A stretch of 64,000 nt of DNA from Pseudomonas cichorii (GCF_003700275.1 NZ_RBRE01000103.1:1-64000); one strand, 5' to 3'; shown: positions 26,238 to 36,113, counted from the first letter of the stretch. The notes: generated by a model from the letters alone, not told the origin. Translations and numbers: made by a program.

Positions 26238-27860
26238 GTGAAGAACTGGACCCTGCGCCAAAGGATTTTGGCGAGTTTTGCCGTCATCATCGCGATCATG
26301 TTGTTGATGGTGGTGGTGTCTTATTCGCGCTTGTTGTCGATCGAGTCGAGTGAGGAACAGGTCCGTCTGGATGCACTTCCAGGTGTCTATTACAGCACTC
26401 TGGTCCGCAGTTCATGGGGCGAGAGCTATATTCGCACCCTGGAGCTGATCGGCGAAGGCCGCGCCCGCCCGCTGACCAAGCAGGAGCAGGACCAGTTCGA
26501 AGCTTTCGACGATAACCTTCAGAACCAGATCGACGGTTACAAGAAGTCCATTTTCGATGACGCCGAAAGGGCCAACTTCGCCCTGTTCGAGAAGCGCCGT
26601 GAAATCTACAGCCGCCTGCTCAAGGAAGTTCATACCGCTTACGGGGCGGGCGATTATCCCCGTGCTCGTTCGGAATTCTATGAGCAGGTGAACCCGGTCT
26701 GGAGTGACGGGCGCAAACAGCTCAACGACATCATCGTCGCCAACAAGCTCCTGGCGGACAAGGCCACCGAGAACATCGTTTCCGCGGTATTGGGCGCCAA
26801 GATCAGCATGGTCTTTTCCCTGTTGATCGCGATCATCGCGGCCGGTGCCTGTGGCTTGCTGCTGATGCGCTCGATCACCTCGCCGATGCAGCTCATCGTG
26901 AAAATCCTCGACACCATGCGCACCGGCGACCTGAGTTCGCGCCTGAATCTGGCTCGCAAGGATGAGTTCAATACGGTGGAAACCGGTTTCAACGACATGA
27001 TGACCGAGCTGACGGCCCTGGTAGCCCAGGCCCAGCGCTCTTCGGTGCAGGTGACCACCTCGGTGACCGAAATCGCCGCCACCTCCCGCCAGCAACAGGC
27101 CACAGCCACTGAAACTGCGGCCACTACCACTGAAATCGGTGCTACTTCGCGGGAAATCGCTGCCACTTCCCGGGATCTGGTGCGCACCATGAGCGAAGTC
27201 ACCTCGGCCGCCGATCAGGCTTCGGTCCTCGCCGGTTCCGGTCAGCAAGGTCTGGCGCGGATGGAAGACACCATGCATCAGGTGATGGGGGCAGCCAGTC
27301 TGGTCAATTCCAAGCTGGCGATCCTCAACGAGAAGGCCGGCAACATCAATCAGGTGGTGGTGACCATCGTCAAGGTCGCGGACCAGACCAACCTGCTGTC
27401 GCTCAATGCTGCCATCGAGGCCGAAAAGGCCGGTGAATACGGTCGCGGTTTCGCGGTAGTTGCTACTGAAGTGCGGCGTCTGGCCGACCAGACTGCCGTC
27501 GCTACCTATGACATCGAACAGATGGTGCGCGAGATCCAGTCGGCGGTATCGGCTGGCGTGATGGGCATGGACAAGTTCTCCGAAGAAGTGCGTCGCGGCA
27601 TGTTCGAGGTTACCCAGGTGGGCGAGCAGCTTTCGCAGATCATTCATCAGGTGCAGGCCCTGGCGCCACGGGTGCTGATGGTCAACGAGGGCATGCAGGC
27701 CCAGGCTACGGGCGCCGAGCAGATCAATCAGGCATTGGTGCAGTTGGCCGATGCCAGCAGTCAGACTGTCGAGTCATTGCGTCAAGCCAGTTTCGCCATC
27801 GACGAGTTGAGTCAGGTAGCGGTAGGGCTGCGCAGTGGCGTTTCGCGTTTCAAAGTGTGA
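26238..27860 (+). CDS. wspA: Methyl-accepting chemotaxis protein WspA (surface-sensing receptor)
   Basis: 540 residues from a GTG at 26238 (GAGGGCT upstream). TM1 (about 10-32) and TM2 (about 186-210, SMVFSLLIAIIAAGACGLLL) flank a helical periplasmic domain of about 150 residues. HAMP (211-265) and a signalling hairpin follow, whose tip reads VADQTNLLSLNAAIEAEKAG and YGRGFAVVATEVRRLADQT. WspA clusters laterally and responds to surface contact, activating WspE. First gene of a seven-gene operon whose next genes mostly overlap by 4 bp. Confidence 0.96.
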   Translation: MKNWTLRQRILASFAVIIAIMLLMVVVSYSRLLSIESSEEQVRLDALPGVYYSTLVRSSWGESYIRTLELIGEGRARPLTKQEQDQFEAFDDNLQNQIDGYKKSIFDDAERANFALFEKRREIYSRLLKEVHTAYGAGDYPRARSEFYEQVNPVWSDGRKQLNDIIVANKLLADKATENIVSAVLGAKISMVFSLLIAIIAAGACGLLLMRSITSPMQLIVKILDTMRTGDLSSRLNLARKDEFNTVETGFNDMMTELTALVAQAQRSSVQVTTSVTEIAATSRQQQATATETAATTTEIGATSREIAATSRDLVRTMSEVTSAADQASVLAGSGQQGLARMEDTMHQVMGAASLVNSKLAILNEKAGNINQVVVTIVKVADQTNLLSLNAAIEAEKAGEYGRGFAVVATEVRRLADQTAVATYDIEQMVREIQSAVSAGVMGMDKFSEEVRRGMFEVTQVGEQLSQIIHQVQALAPRVLMVNEGMQAQATGAEQINQALVQLADASSQTVESLRQASFAIDELSQVAVGLRSGVSRFKV

Positions 27861-27868
27861 ATCCGGCC

Positions 27869-28405
27869 ATGATGGATCACTCGTCCAAACGCCAGGGTCC
27901 TGCGCCGGTCGTGAACAAGCTGTTTCTGTTGTTCCGTATTGGCGAGGAACGTTACGCGCTGGAGGCGATTGAAATTGCCGAAATCCTGCCGCGTGTGAAA
28001 CTCAAGGCCATCGCTCACGTGCCGCATTGGGTGGCGGGGATCTTTGCCCATCGTGGTGAAATCGTGCCGGTCATCGATATCAGTGCGCTGAGTTCGGGGC
28101 AGGCGGCACCGGCCCGTACCAGCACCCGCATGGTGCTGGTGCATTATCGACATGACGCGGCGCATCCTGCGCAGTTGCTCGGTCTGATCCTGGAGCAGGC
28201 GACCGAAACCCTGCGCTGCCCGGCTTCGCAGTTCAAGGAGTATGGCCTGGAGAATCGCCTGGCACCCTATCTGGGGCCGGTGCGCGAAGACGAGCTGGGA
28301 CTGCTGCAATGGATTCACGTCCAGGAATTGCTGACCGAGCCGGTGCGCGAGCTGCTGTATCCCATTGCGCCGCTCGACCTGGAGCTTCTTGAGGATGCGC
28401 CATGA
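27869..28405 (+). CDS. wspB: CheW-like coupling protein WspB
   Basis: 178 residues from the ATG at 27869; a GTG at 27857 that overlaps the wspA stop (GTGTGA) is the other plausible start and would couple translation. The single CheW domain has LFLLFRIGEERYALEAIEIAE and VAGIFAHRGEIVPVIDI, typical of the CheW SH3-like barrels. It links WspA to the kinase WspE. It ends in an ATGA overlap with wspC. Confidence 0.93.
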   Translation: MMDHSSKRQGPAPVVNKLFLLFRIGEERYALEAIEIAEILPRVKLKAIAHVPHWVAGIFAHRGEIVPVIDISALSSGQAAPARTSTRMVLVHYRHDAAHPAQLLGLILEQATETLRCPASQFKEYGLENRLAPYLGPVREDELGLLQWIHVQELLTEPVRELLYPIAPLDLELLEDAP

Positions 28406-29664
28406 GCGATGACTCGCGCTTTTTCGCTTTCCTCAAGGATCGCATCGGCCTGGACGTCACTTCCGTGGGGGAGGCGATCATTGTTCGGGCGTTGCGTCAG
28501 CGCTTTCAAACTACCCATTCGCTGGACGACGAAGCCTATTGGCAGTTGCTGCTGAGCTCGGCCGAGGAACAGCAGGCCCTGATCGAGGCAGTGATCGTTC
28601 CCGAAACCTGGTTCTTCCGTTATCCCGAGTCCTTCCTGACCCTGGCCAGGCTGGTTGCGGAGCGTCTGCTGCCGCTTGGCGATGCAAGGCCGTTGCGGAT
28701 TCTCAGCCTGCCATGCTCGACAGGCGAAGAGCCGTATTCGATTGCCATGGCACTGCTGGATGCCAATATCGGCATCCAGCATTTCAGGATCGATGCCATC
28801 GACATCAGTCCCTTGTCGATTCAGAAGGCCTGTCGCGGCATCTATGGCAAGAACTCGTTCCGGGGCAGCGATCTTGGCTACCGCGAGCGTTTTTTCAAGC
28901 CGGTGGAAGATGGCTACCAGATCGAGGAACGGGTACGGGCGCGGGTCAACTTTCAGTCCGGCAATCTGCTTGACCCGAATCTGGCGACTCAGGAGCCTTA
29001 CGACTTCGTGTTCTGCCGCAATCTGGTGATCTATTTCGACCAGCCGACGCAACGGCATGTCTTCAAGGTGCTCAAGCGTCTGACCCGGGAGGATGGCGTG
29101 CTGTTCATCGGTCCGGCCGAAGGTAATCTGCTGGCACGTGTCGGCATGCGTTCTACCGGGATCGCCCAATCTTTCGCGTTCCGTCACGCACCTGTGCAGA
29201 GTGAGTCTGTGCTGGCCGAACCGGTACCGATTGCCCGCACCGTGGCTCCGCCGCCAGCTCGCGAACCTTCGCCGCGGCCTTATGCGCCCGCCAATCCTCC
29301 AGTGGCTTCCAGGCCGGCGCCCATCACCAGCGGCAAGGACGAGACAGCTGCCCAGTTAGCGAGCATCGCCAGCCTGGCCAACGAGGGCAAAAGCGCCGAG
29401 GCGCGGATTGCCTGCGAGCGTTACCTGCAACAGCACGAGCCGGTGGCGCAAGTGTTCTACTGGCTGGGGCTGCTCAGCGAAGTGGAGGGCAATGCGGCGC
29501 AGGCTCAAGGCTTCTATCGCAAGGCGCTGTACTTGCAGCCGCAGCACGCCGAATCCCTGGCGCAACTGGCTGCGCTCCTGGCTGCCCAGGGCGACAGCGC
29601 CGGTGCGCGTCGCCTGCAGGACCGCGCGGCGCGTGGTGCCAATAAACAAGGAAGCAACCGATGA
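28402..29664 (+). CDS. wspC: CheR-type methyltransferase WspC
   Basis: 420 residues. The N-terminal CheR helical domain is followed by an AdoMet fold: PETWFFRYPESF, ILSLPCSTGEEPYSIAMAL (SAM motif), DAIDISPLSIQKA, and FCRNLVIYFDQPTQ. After a Pro/Ala-rich linker (about 275-330), C-terminal tetratricopeptide-like repeats (VFYWLGLLSEVEGN, FYRKALYLQPQHAESLAQ) complete the WspC layout. It methylates WspA and keeps it responsive. Overlaps wspB and wspD by 4 bp each. Confidence 0.95.
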   Translation: MSDDSRFFAFLKDRIGLDVTSVGEAIIVRALRQRFQTTHSLDDEAYWQLLLSSAEEQQALIEAVIVPETWFFRYPESFLTLARLVAERLLPLGDARPLRILSLPCSTGEEPYSIAMALLDANIGIQHFRIDAIDISPLSIQKACRGIYGKNSFRGSDLGYRERFFKPVEDGYQIEERVRARVNFQSGNLLDPNLATQEPYDFVFCRNLVIYFDQPTQRHVFKVLKRLTREDGVLFIGPAEGNLLARVGMRSTGIAQSFAFRHAPVQSESVLAEPVPIARTVAPPPAREPSPRPYAPANPPVASRPAPITSGKDETAAQLASIASLANEGKSAEARIACERYLQQHEPVAQVFYWLGLLSEVEGNAAQAQGFYRKALYLQPQHAESLAQLAALLAAQGDSAGARRLQDRAARGANKQGSNR

Positions 29665-30350
29665 CGGGGCTGTCCAATCTTTTGAGTCTGACTCACGACG
29701 ACGCCCAGGCCATCGATGATTGCTGGAACCGTATCGGTATTCACGGTGACCGTTCCTGCCCGGTGCTGCCGGAGCATATTCATTGCCGCAACTGTGCGGT
29801 GTACTCCGCTGCGGCTACCCGGCTGCTCGATCGTTACTCTCTGCAGCAGGAGCACCGTGACCAGTTCCAGGGCAGCCAGTTGCTGCGTGATGTCCAGACC
29901 CGCTCGATTCTGGTTTTCCGTCTGGGTGACGAGTGGCTGGGGCTGGCGACCCGCAGTCTGGCGGAAGTCGCGCCTGACCAGCCGATCCACTCGCTGCCGC
30001 ATCAACGCTCCCGTGCCCTGCTCGGGGTCGCCAATGTGCGCGGTGCGCTGGTGGCCTGCATATCCCTGGTCGAGCTGCTGGGGCTTGATAGCAACACGGT
30101 CATTGCAACATCCGGACGAATCGTCCCGCGCATGCTGATCATCGCCGCAGAAGGCGGGCCGGTGGTGGTGCCGGTGGATGAGGTCGATGGCATTCATGCC
30201 ATGGAAGAACGGGATCTGAATGCGGCGTCGGCTTCCGGTACGCACGCCAATGCACGATTTACCCGCGGCGTCCTGCAATGGAAGGGCCGCAGTCTGCGTT
30301 TGCTCGATGAAGAAGAGTTGTTGGCGGCGATCAACCGGAGCCTTACATGA
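29661..30350 (+). CDS. wspD: CheW-like coupling protein WspD
   Basis: 229 residues. A roughly 75-residue N-terminal extension with Cys-containing CPVLPEHIHCRNC precedes a CheW domain (LVFRLGDEWLGLATRSLAEVA, LLGVANVRGALVACISL, RMLIIAAEGGPVVVPVDEV). Second coupling protein of the Wsp array; starts with an ATGA overlap with wspC and ends with one into wspE. The CxxC-like pair in the N-terminal part is visible, but its role is not known to me. Confidence 0.94.
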   Translation: MTGLSNLLSLTHDDAQAIDDCWNRIGIHGDRSCPVLPEHIHCRNCAVYSAAATRLLDRYSLQQEHRDQFQGSQLLRDVQTRSILVFRLGDEWLGLATRSLAEVAPDQPIHSLPHQRSRALLGVANVRGALVACISLVELLGLDSNTVIATSGRIVPRMLIIAAEGGPVVVPVDEVDGIHAMEERDLNAASASGTHANARFTRGVLQWKGRSLRLLDEEELLAAINRSLT

Positions 30351-32749
30351 CCCCAGATGAAATGCGCGATGCCTCACTGTTCGAGCTGTTTACTCTGGAG
30401 GCCGAAGCGCAGACCCAGGTGTTGAGCGCCGGCCTGCTGGAACTGGAACGCAACCCGACCCTCGCCGATCAGCTTGAAGCCTGTATGCGCGCAGCTCACT
30501 CGCTCAAGGGCGCGGCACGGATCGTCGGGGTCAATTACGGGGTCAGCGTGGCGCATGTCATGGAGGACTGCCTGGTCAGCGCCCAGGAAGGACGACTGCT
30601 GTTGCAGCCCGAGCATATCGATGCCTTGCTGTCGGGCACCGACTTGCTGATGCGCATTGCCACCCCGACCGACAGCAGCGTCGGGCAGGGCGATATCGAC
30701 AGTTATGTCGAGCGGGTTAATGCGTTATTGGCTTCCGGCGTCGGAGCGGGGCGTTCGGTCAGTGTGCCGCTGGCGGATCCGTTACTGGACCCGTTGACGG
30801 CCAGCGAGATGCCGCTGATCGAGCCATTGCTGGTGCCTGTGCCGGGTAGCAATGGTTCGAGCCTCGATGCCCTGGCGGCCGGTTTGCGCCTTGATCCGCC
30901 TGCCGAACCTGCTCCGCTCGAACCGTTGCCGGCCGAGCCTGTTGCTGCCGAGCCAGAACCGACAACGCCTGCAACGCGCGAGCGGCGTGTGTCCGATGGT
31001 GGCGAGCGGGTCTTGCGGGTGACCGCCGAACGACTCAACGGGCTGCTCGATCTGTCGAGCAAGGCCCTGGTCGAAACCCAGCGCATGAAGCCCTTGCAGG
31101 CTGGCATGCAGCGTCTCAAGCGCCTGCAGGCTGGCAGTGACAGGGCGCTGGAGGCGCTGAGCGCCTGTTTCAGCGAAGCCGGGCTGGAGCCTGATGCGCA
31201 GAAGGCTCTGGACGATGCCCGCGATTTCCTGTCCCAGGCGCAGCAGATGCTGATGCAGCAGTCTGCCGAGCTGGATGAGTTCGGCTGGCAGTCGGGGCAG
31301 CGCGCTCAGTTGCTGTACGACACTGCACTGGCCTGTCGCATGCGCCCGTTCGCCGATGTGCTCAACGGTCAGGCGCGCATGGTGCGTGATCTGGGGCGTG
31401 AGCTGGGCAAGCAGATACGATTGAAAATCGAGGGTGAAAAGACTCAGGTCGACCGCGATGTCCTGGAAAAACTCGAAGCGCCGCTGACACACCTGCTGCG
31501 CAATGCCGTGGACCATGGCATCGAATCTCCCGAACGCCGCCGCGAACTGGGCAAGGACCCTGAAGGACTGATTCACCTGCGCGCCTCCCATGAAGCCGGC
31601 CTGCTGGTGGTGCAACTCAGCGACGATGGCAACGGTGTCGATCTTGAGCGTCTGCGGCGCAATATCATCGAGCGCAAACTGTCGCCTGCGGAAACCGCCG
31701 CGCAGTTGAGCGAAGAAGAACTGTTGAGCTTTCTGTTCCTGCCCGGTTTCAGCATGCGCGACAAGGTCACCCAGATCTCCGGCCGCGGCGTCGGCCTGGA
31801 TGCCGTACAGCATATGGTTCGCCAGATGCACGGCAGTGTCGAGCTGCAGCAATGGTCGGGTGAGGGCAGCCGCTTCCGCATCGAGATGCCCCTGACGCTT
31901 TCGGTGGTGCGCAGTCTGGTGGTGGATGTCGGCGGTGAGGCGTACGCCTTCCCGCTGGCGCATATCGAGCGCATGCGGGATCTGCAACCCGAGGACATCG
32001 TGCAACTGGAAGGGCGCCAGCATTTCTGGCATGAAGACCGACACGTCGGGCTGGTTTCTGCCAGCCAGTTGTTGCATCGTCCGCAAACCCCGAGAAGCGA
32101 AGAAGCGCTCAAGGTCGTGGTGATTCGCGAGCGTGACGCGGTTTATGGCGTGGCGGTCGAGCGCTTCATCGGCGAGCGCACGCTGGTGGTCATGCCGCTG
32201 GATGCGCGACTGGGCAAGGTTCAGGATGTGTCCGCAGGTGCTCTGCTCGACGACGGTTCGGTGGTGTTGATCGTCGATGTCGAAGACTTGTTGCGGTCGG
32301 TGGAGAAACTTCTCAATACCGGACGCCTCGAACGTATCGACCGGCGCAATCGTCAGGTCGACCATGTGGTGCGCAAACGGGTCCTGGTAGTTGATGACTC
32401 GTTGACGGTTCGTGAACTGGAGCGCAAATTGCTGGTTGGCCGCGGTTATGAGGTGGCTGTTGCCGTTGATGGCATGGATGGCTGGAATGCCTTGCGTGCC
32501 GAGGACTTTGATCTGCTGATTACCGATATCGATATGCCACGCATGGACGGTATCGAGTTGGTGACCCTGGTTCGTCGTGATACTCGTTTGCAATCTTTGC
32601 CAGTGATGGTGGTTTCCTACAAGGATCGTGAAGAAGACCGGCGCCGTGGCCTGGATGCGGGCGCTGACTATTATCTGGCCAAGGCCAGCTTCCACGACGA
32701 TGCCTTGCTCGATGCCGTCGCGGAATTGATAGGGGGCGCACAAGAATGA
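30347..32749 (+). CDS. wspE: CheA-type hybrid histidine kinase WspE
   Basis: 800 residues. The Hpt domain has AAHSLKGAARIVG with phospho-His51. A Pro/Glu-rich linker (about 140-220) replaces a P2 domain. Dimerisation and HATPase regions follow (LTHLLRNAVDHGIESPERR, DDGNGVDLERLR, FSMRDKVTQISGRGVGLDAV), then a CheW-like regulatory domain (VVRSLVVDVGGEAYAFPLAH) and a receiver with ITDIDMPRMDGI (Asp727). It phosphorylates WspR and WspF. In-operon overlaps of 4 bp on both sides. Confidence 0.95.
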   Translation: MTPDEMRDASLFELFTLEAEAQTQVLSAGLLELERNPTLADQLEACMRAAHSLKGAARIVGVNYGVSVAHVMEDCLVSAQEGRLLLQPEHIDALLSGTDLLMRIATPTDSSVGQGDIDSYVERVNALLASGVGAGRSVSVPLADPLLDPLTASEMPLIEPLLVPVPGSNGSSLDALAAGLRLDPPAEPAPLEPLPAEPVAAEPEPTTPATRERRVSDGGERVLRVTAERLNGLLDLSSKALVETQRMKPLQAGMQRLKRLQAGSDRALEALSACFSEAGLEPDAQKALDDARDFLSQAQQMLMQQSAELDEFGWQSGQRAQLLYDTALACRMRPFADVLNGQARMVRDLGRELGKQIRLKIEGEKTQVDRDVLEKLEAPLTHLLRNAVDHGIESPERRRELGKDPEGLIHLRASHEAGLLVVQLSDDGNGVDLERLRRNIIERKLSPAETAAQLSEEELLSFLFLPGFSMRDKVTQISGRGVGLDAVQHMVRQMHGSVELQQWSGEGSRFRIEMPLTLSVVRSLVVDVGGEAYAFPLAHIERMRDLQPEDIVQLEGRQHFWHEDRHVGLVSASQLLHRPQTPRSEEALKVVVIRERDAVYGVAVERFIGERTLVVMPLDARLGKVQDVSAGALLDDGSVVLIVDVEDLLRSVEKLLNTGRLERIDRRNRQVDHVVRKRVLVVDDSLTVRELERKLLVGRGYEVAVAVDGMDGWNALRAEDFDLLITDIDMPRMDGIELVTLVRRDTRLQSLPVMVVSYKDREEDRRRGLDAGADYYLAKASFHDDALLDAVAELIGGAQE

Positions 32750-33756
32750 AAATAGCCATCGTCAATGACATGCCCATGGCCGTGGAGGCCTTGCGTCGTG
32801 CATTGGCGTTCGAGCCCGAGCATCAGATCGTATGGGTCGCCGCCAATGGCGCCGAAGCGGTCCAGCGCTGTGCCGAACTCACGCCTGACCTGATTCTCAT
32901 GGACCTGATCATGCCGGTCATGGACGGCGTCGAGGCTACGCGCCAGATCATGGCGGAGACTCCCTGCGCTATCGTTATTGTGACTGTTGACCGTGAACAG
33001 AACGTCCATCGTGTGTTCGAGGCAATGGGCCATGGTGCGCTGGATGTGGTGGATACACCGGCAATCGGTGCCGGCAATCCACGCGAGGCCGCAGCGCCAT
33101 TGTTGCGCAAGATATTGAATATCGGCTGGCTGATCGGCCAGCGCACCAGCCGTGAGCGCGTTGCGATGCCATCGCTGCGCAAGGTTGCCATGCGTGAAGG
33201 GCTGGTTGCCATCGGCTCGTCTGCCGGAGGCCCGGCGGCCCTGGAAGTGTTATTGAAAGGGCTGCCGGCGAACTTTCCGGCGGCTGTCGTGCTGGTGCAG
33301 CATGTGGATCAGGTATTTGCTGCGGGTATGGCAGACTGGTTGTGTACGGCTTCGGGATTGCCGGTGCGCCTGGCCTGTGAAGGCGAGCCGCCGCAACGCG
33401 GCCAGGTGCTGCTGGCCGGGACCAACCACCATATCCGCTTGTTGAAGGACGGGACGCTGGCTTATACAGCCGAACCTGTAAACGAAATCTACAGGCCTTC
33501 GATCGATGTTTTCTTCGAGAGTGTGGCCCGCTATTGGAATGGTGATGCTGTGGGTGTTTTATTGACCGGCATGGGGCGAGATGGAGCTCAGGGTCTGAAA
33601 ATGATGCGTGAACAGGGCTATCTGACGATTGCCCAGGATCAGGCCAGTTCCGCGGTTTACGGCATGCCCAAGGCTGCCGCTGCAATTGATGCCGCTGTCG
33701 AGATTCTGCCGTTGCAGACTATCGCGCCTCGTCTGAGCGAGGTCTTCGCCCAATGA
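32746..33756 (+). CDS. wspF: CheB-type methylesterase WspF
   Basis: 336 residues. Receiver with LILMDLIMPVMDGV (Asp53) and a C-terminal CheB esterase with IGSSAGGPAALEVLL (Ser159), VLVQHVDQVFAAGM (His) and LLTGMGRDGAQGLKMM (Asp). It resets WspA by demethylation; loss of WspF locks the pathway on and gives wrinkly colonies in P. fluorescens and P. aeruginosa. Both domains look complete, so the pathway should be wild type here. Confidence 0.95.
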   Translation: MKIAIVNDMPMAVEALRRALAFEPEHQIVWVAANGAEAVQRCAELTPDLILMDLIMPVMDGVEATRQIMAETPCAIVIVTVDREQNVHRVFEAMGHGALDVVDTPAIGAGNPREAAAPLLRKILNIGWLIGQRTSRERVAMPSLRKVAMREGLVAIGSSAGGPAALEVLLKGLPANFPAAVVLVQHVDQVFAAGMADWLCTASGLPVRLACEGEPPQRGQVLLAGTNHHIRLLKDGTLAYTAEPVNEIYRPSIDVFFESVARYWNGDAVGVLLTGMGRDGAQGLKMMREQGYLTIAQDQASSAVYGMPKAAAAIDAAVEILPLQTIAPRLSEVFAQ

Positions 33757-33801
33757 TTGTTCAGGTGAGTTCAGCCGCCGCAGGTGACCAGGAGACACAT
33801 C

Positions 33802-34809
33802 ATGCATGACGTGCAGCCCGAAGAATTGAAGGCGCCTGATGAAAACTCGGCGATGGTACTGCTGGTAGACGATCAGGCGATGATCGGTGAAGCGGTACGT
33901 CGCGGCCTGGCCAATGAAGAGTCCATCGACTTTCACTTCTGTGCCGACCCGCATCAGGCCATTGCCCAGGCAGTGCAGATCAAGCCGACGGTGATCCTGC
34001 AGGATCTGGTCATGCCCGGTCTGGACGGTCTGACACTGGTGCGCGAATACCGCAACAACCCCATGACCCGGGATATTCCGATCATCGTGCTTTCCACCAA
34101 GGAAGACCCTATGATCAAGAGCGCGGCGTTCGCGGCAGGGGCCAACGACTATCTGGTCAAGCTGCCGGACACCATCGAGCTGGTGGCGCGCATCCGCTAC
34201 CACTCGCGTTCCTACATGACCCTGCTGCAACGCGATGAGGCCTACCGTGCCCTGCGCGTCAGCCAGCAACAGTTGCTCGACACCAATCTGGTGCTGCAAC
34301 GCCTGATGAACTCCGATGGCCTGACCGGCCTGTCGAACCGTCGGCATTTCGATGAATACCTGGAGCTGGAATGGCGCCGGGCGACTCGTGAGCAGAGCCA
34401 GTTGTCGTTGATGATGATCGACGTCGACTACTTCAAGGCCTACAACGACAACTTCGGTCACCTCGAAGGCGACGAAGCCTTGCGTCAGGTCGCCAAGGCG
34501 ATTCGTGCCAACTGCAGCCGTCCGTCCGATTTGCCGGCCCGTTATGGCGGCGAAGAGTTCGCAATGGTCCTGCCCAACACCTCGCCCGGCGGTGTGCGGT
34601 TGCTGGCCGAGAAACTGCGGCAGAGCGTGGCGGGCATGAATATCCCGCACGTCGCCCCGGCGCCGGGTTCGACGCTGACGGTCAGCATCGGCGTGGCAAC
34701 CGTGACGCCGCAGAACGGCCTCAACAGCCGCCAGCTGATTCTCGATGCCGACAAGGGCCTGTATCTGGCCAAGAACAGTGGCCGTAATCAGGTCGCGGTG
34801 GGGGGCTGA
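33802..34809 (+). CDS. wspR: REC-GGDEF diguanylate cyclase WspR
   Basis: 335 residues from the ATG at 33802, which has GGAG 8 nt upstream; the only Wsp gene with a gap (45 bp) before it. Receiver with ILQDLVMPGLDGL (Asp68), a helical stalk (LRVSQQQLLDTNLVLQRLM), and a GGDEF domain with ARYGGEEFAMVLP (residues 249-253). The RPSD inhibitory I-site lies five residues upstream, so product feedback should be intact. Makes c-di-GMP in response to WspE. Confidence 0.96.
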   Translation: MHDVQPEELKAPDENSAMVLLVDDQAMIGEAVRRGLANEESIDFHFCADPHQAIAQAVQIKPTVILQDLVMPGLDGLTLVREYRNNPMTRDIPIIVLSTKEDPMIKSAAFAAGANDYLVKLPDTIELVARIRYHSRSYMTLLQRDEAYRALRVSQQQLLDTNLVLQRLMNSDGLTGLSNRRHFDEYLELEWRRATREQSQLSLMMIDVDYFKAYNDNFGHLEGDEALRQVAKAIRANCSRPSDLPARYGGEEFAMVLPNTSPGGVRLLAEKLRQSVAGMNIPHVAPAPGSTLTVSIGVATVTPQNGLNSRQLILDADKGLYLAKNSGRNQVAVGG

Positions 34810-34921
34810 ACTTCCTGCATGCAGTCCGATGCCATAAGGCATGCTCAACGGGCTGCTTTCAGGGGGCAGGCTGAGGTATACTCGTCGGCTTTGAAAATTT
34901 CGCCTGCGAGTGCTGCCCACC

Positions 34922-36017
34922 ATGGAAATCAACCCGATCCTAAACAGCATCAAGGACCTGTCCGAGCGCTCCGAAACCATTCGGGGGTATCTTTGACTAC
35001 GATCACAAACATGATCGTCTGACCGAAGTAAACCGCGAGCTCGAAGATCCGAACGTCTGGAACAATCCCGAATACGCACAGAATCTGGGTCGCGAGCGTG
35101 CCTTGCTGGCGCAGATCGTCGAAACCCTGGATGACATGACCTCGGGTCTGGCCGACGCCAGGGACCTGCTGCTGATGTCCGCCGAGGAAGAAGACCAGGC
35201 CGCCGTCGACGATGTGGCTGCTGAAGTCGAGCGCCTGCGCGAACTGCTGGAAAAGCTGGAATTCCGTCGCATGTTCAGTGGCGACATGGACCCCAACAAC
35301 GCTTACCTGGATATCCAGGCCGGTTCCGGTGGCACCGAAGCCCAGGACTGGGCCAACATCCTGCTGCGCATGTACCTGCGCTGGGCCGACAAGCGCGGTT
35401 TCGATGCAACCATCATGGAGCTGTCCGCCGGTGAAGTCGCCGGTATCAAGGGCGCGACCGTGCACATCAAGGGCGAGTACGCCTTTGGCTGGCTGCGTAC
35501 CGAAATCGGCGTGCATCGTCTGGTCCGCAAGAGCCCGTTCGACTCCGGCAACCGTCGCCATACCTCGTTCTCGGCGGTCTTCGTTTCTCCGGAAATCGAC
35601 GACAACATCGAAATCGACATCAACCCGGCAGACCTGCGGATCGACACGTATCGCTCCTCCGGTGCCGGTGGTCAGCACGTAAACACCACCGACTCGGCGG
35701 TACGTATCACCCACGTTCCGACCAACACCGTGGTCAGTTGCCAGAACGAACGTTCCCAGCATGCGAACAAGGACACCGCGATGAAGATGCTGCGGGCCCG
35801 TTTGTACGAGCAGGAAGTGCAGAAGCGCAACGCGGCGTCCCAGGCCCTGGAAGACACCAAGTCCGACATCGGCTGGGGTCATCAGATTCGCTCCTACGTT
35901 CTGGATGCCTCGCGCATCAAGGACCTGCGCACCAACATCGAGCGCAGCGACTGCGACAAGGTGCTCGACGGCGACCTGGACGAATACCTGATCGCAAGCC
36001 TCAAGCAAGGCCTGTAA
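34922..36017 (+). CDS. prfB: Peptide chain release factor 2, with programmed +1 frameshift
   Basis: The zero frame starts at the ATG at 34922 (MEINPILNSIKDLSER) and meets an in-frame TGA at 34994-34996. The shift site GGGGGTATCTTTGAC spans 34983-34997, with CTT as the slippery codon, TGA as the stop and a Shine-Dalgarno-like G-run just upstream. Skipping one T gives 364 residues, the normal RF2 length. Domain marks are the SPF tripeptide (RKSPFDSGN), which reads UGA/UAA, and the SSGAGGQHVN peptidyl-tRNA hydrolysis motif. The frameshift makes RF2 synthesis autoregulated. Followed by lysS as in many bacteria. Confidence 0.98.
34983..34997 (+). promoter_or_regulatory. Programmed +1 frameshift site of prfB
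   Basis: The core TAT-CTT-TGA-C is preceded by five Gs that can pair with the 16S anti-Shine-Dalgarno sequence at the short spacing required for shifting. The TGA is in frame with the start at 34922, and the downstream reading frame continues from the GAC at 34995. Confidence 0.97.
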
Positions 36018-36113
36018 GAACGCGCAGCCACCTCTGTTCTCCAGAGCGTGGCTTGCCCGCGATCCCCTGCCGATGGCGGGGGACAACGAACCTGTGATGG
36101 AAAATCTAAAGAC

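Noticed and set aside
30782..32743. 653-codon antisense frame over wspE
   Set aside because: Shadow of a clear CheA-type kinase; no ribosome site or recognisable domain.
34922..34996. Apparent truncation of prfB by an in-frame TGA
   Set aside because: It is the conserved programmed +1 frameshift site, not a mutation; the downstream frame gives normal-length RF2.
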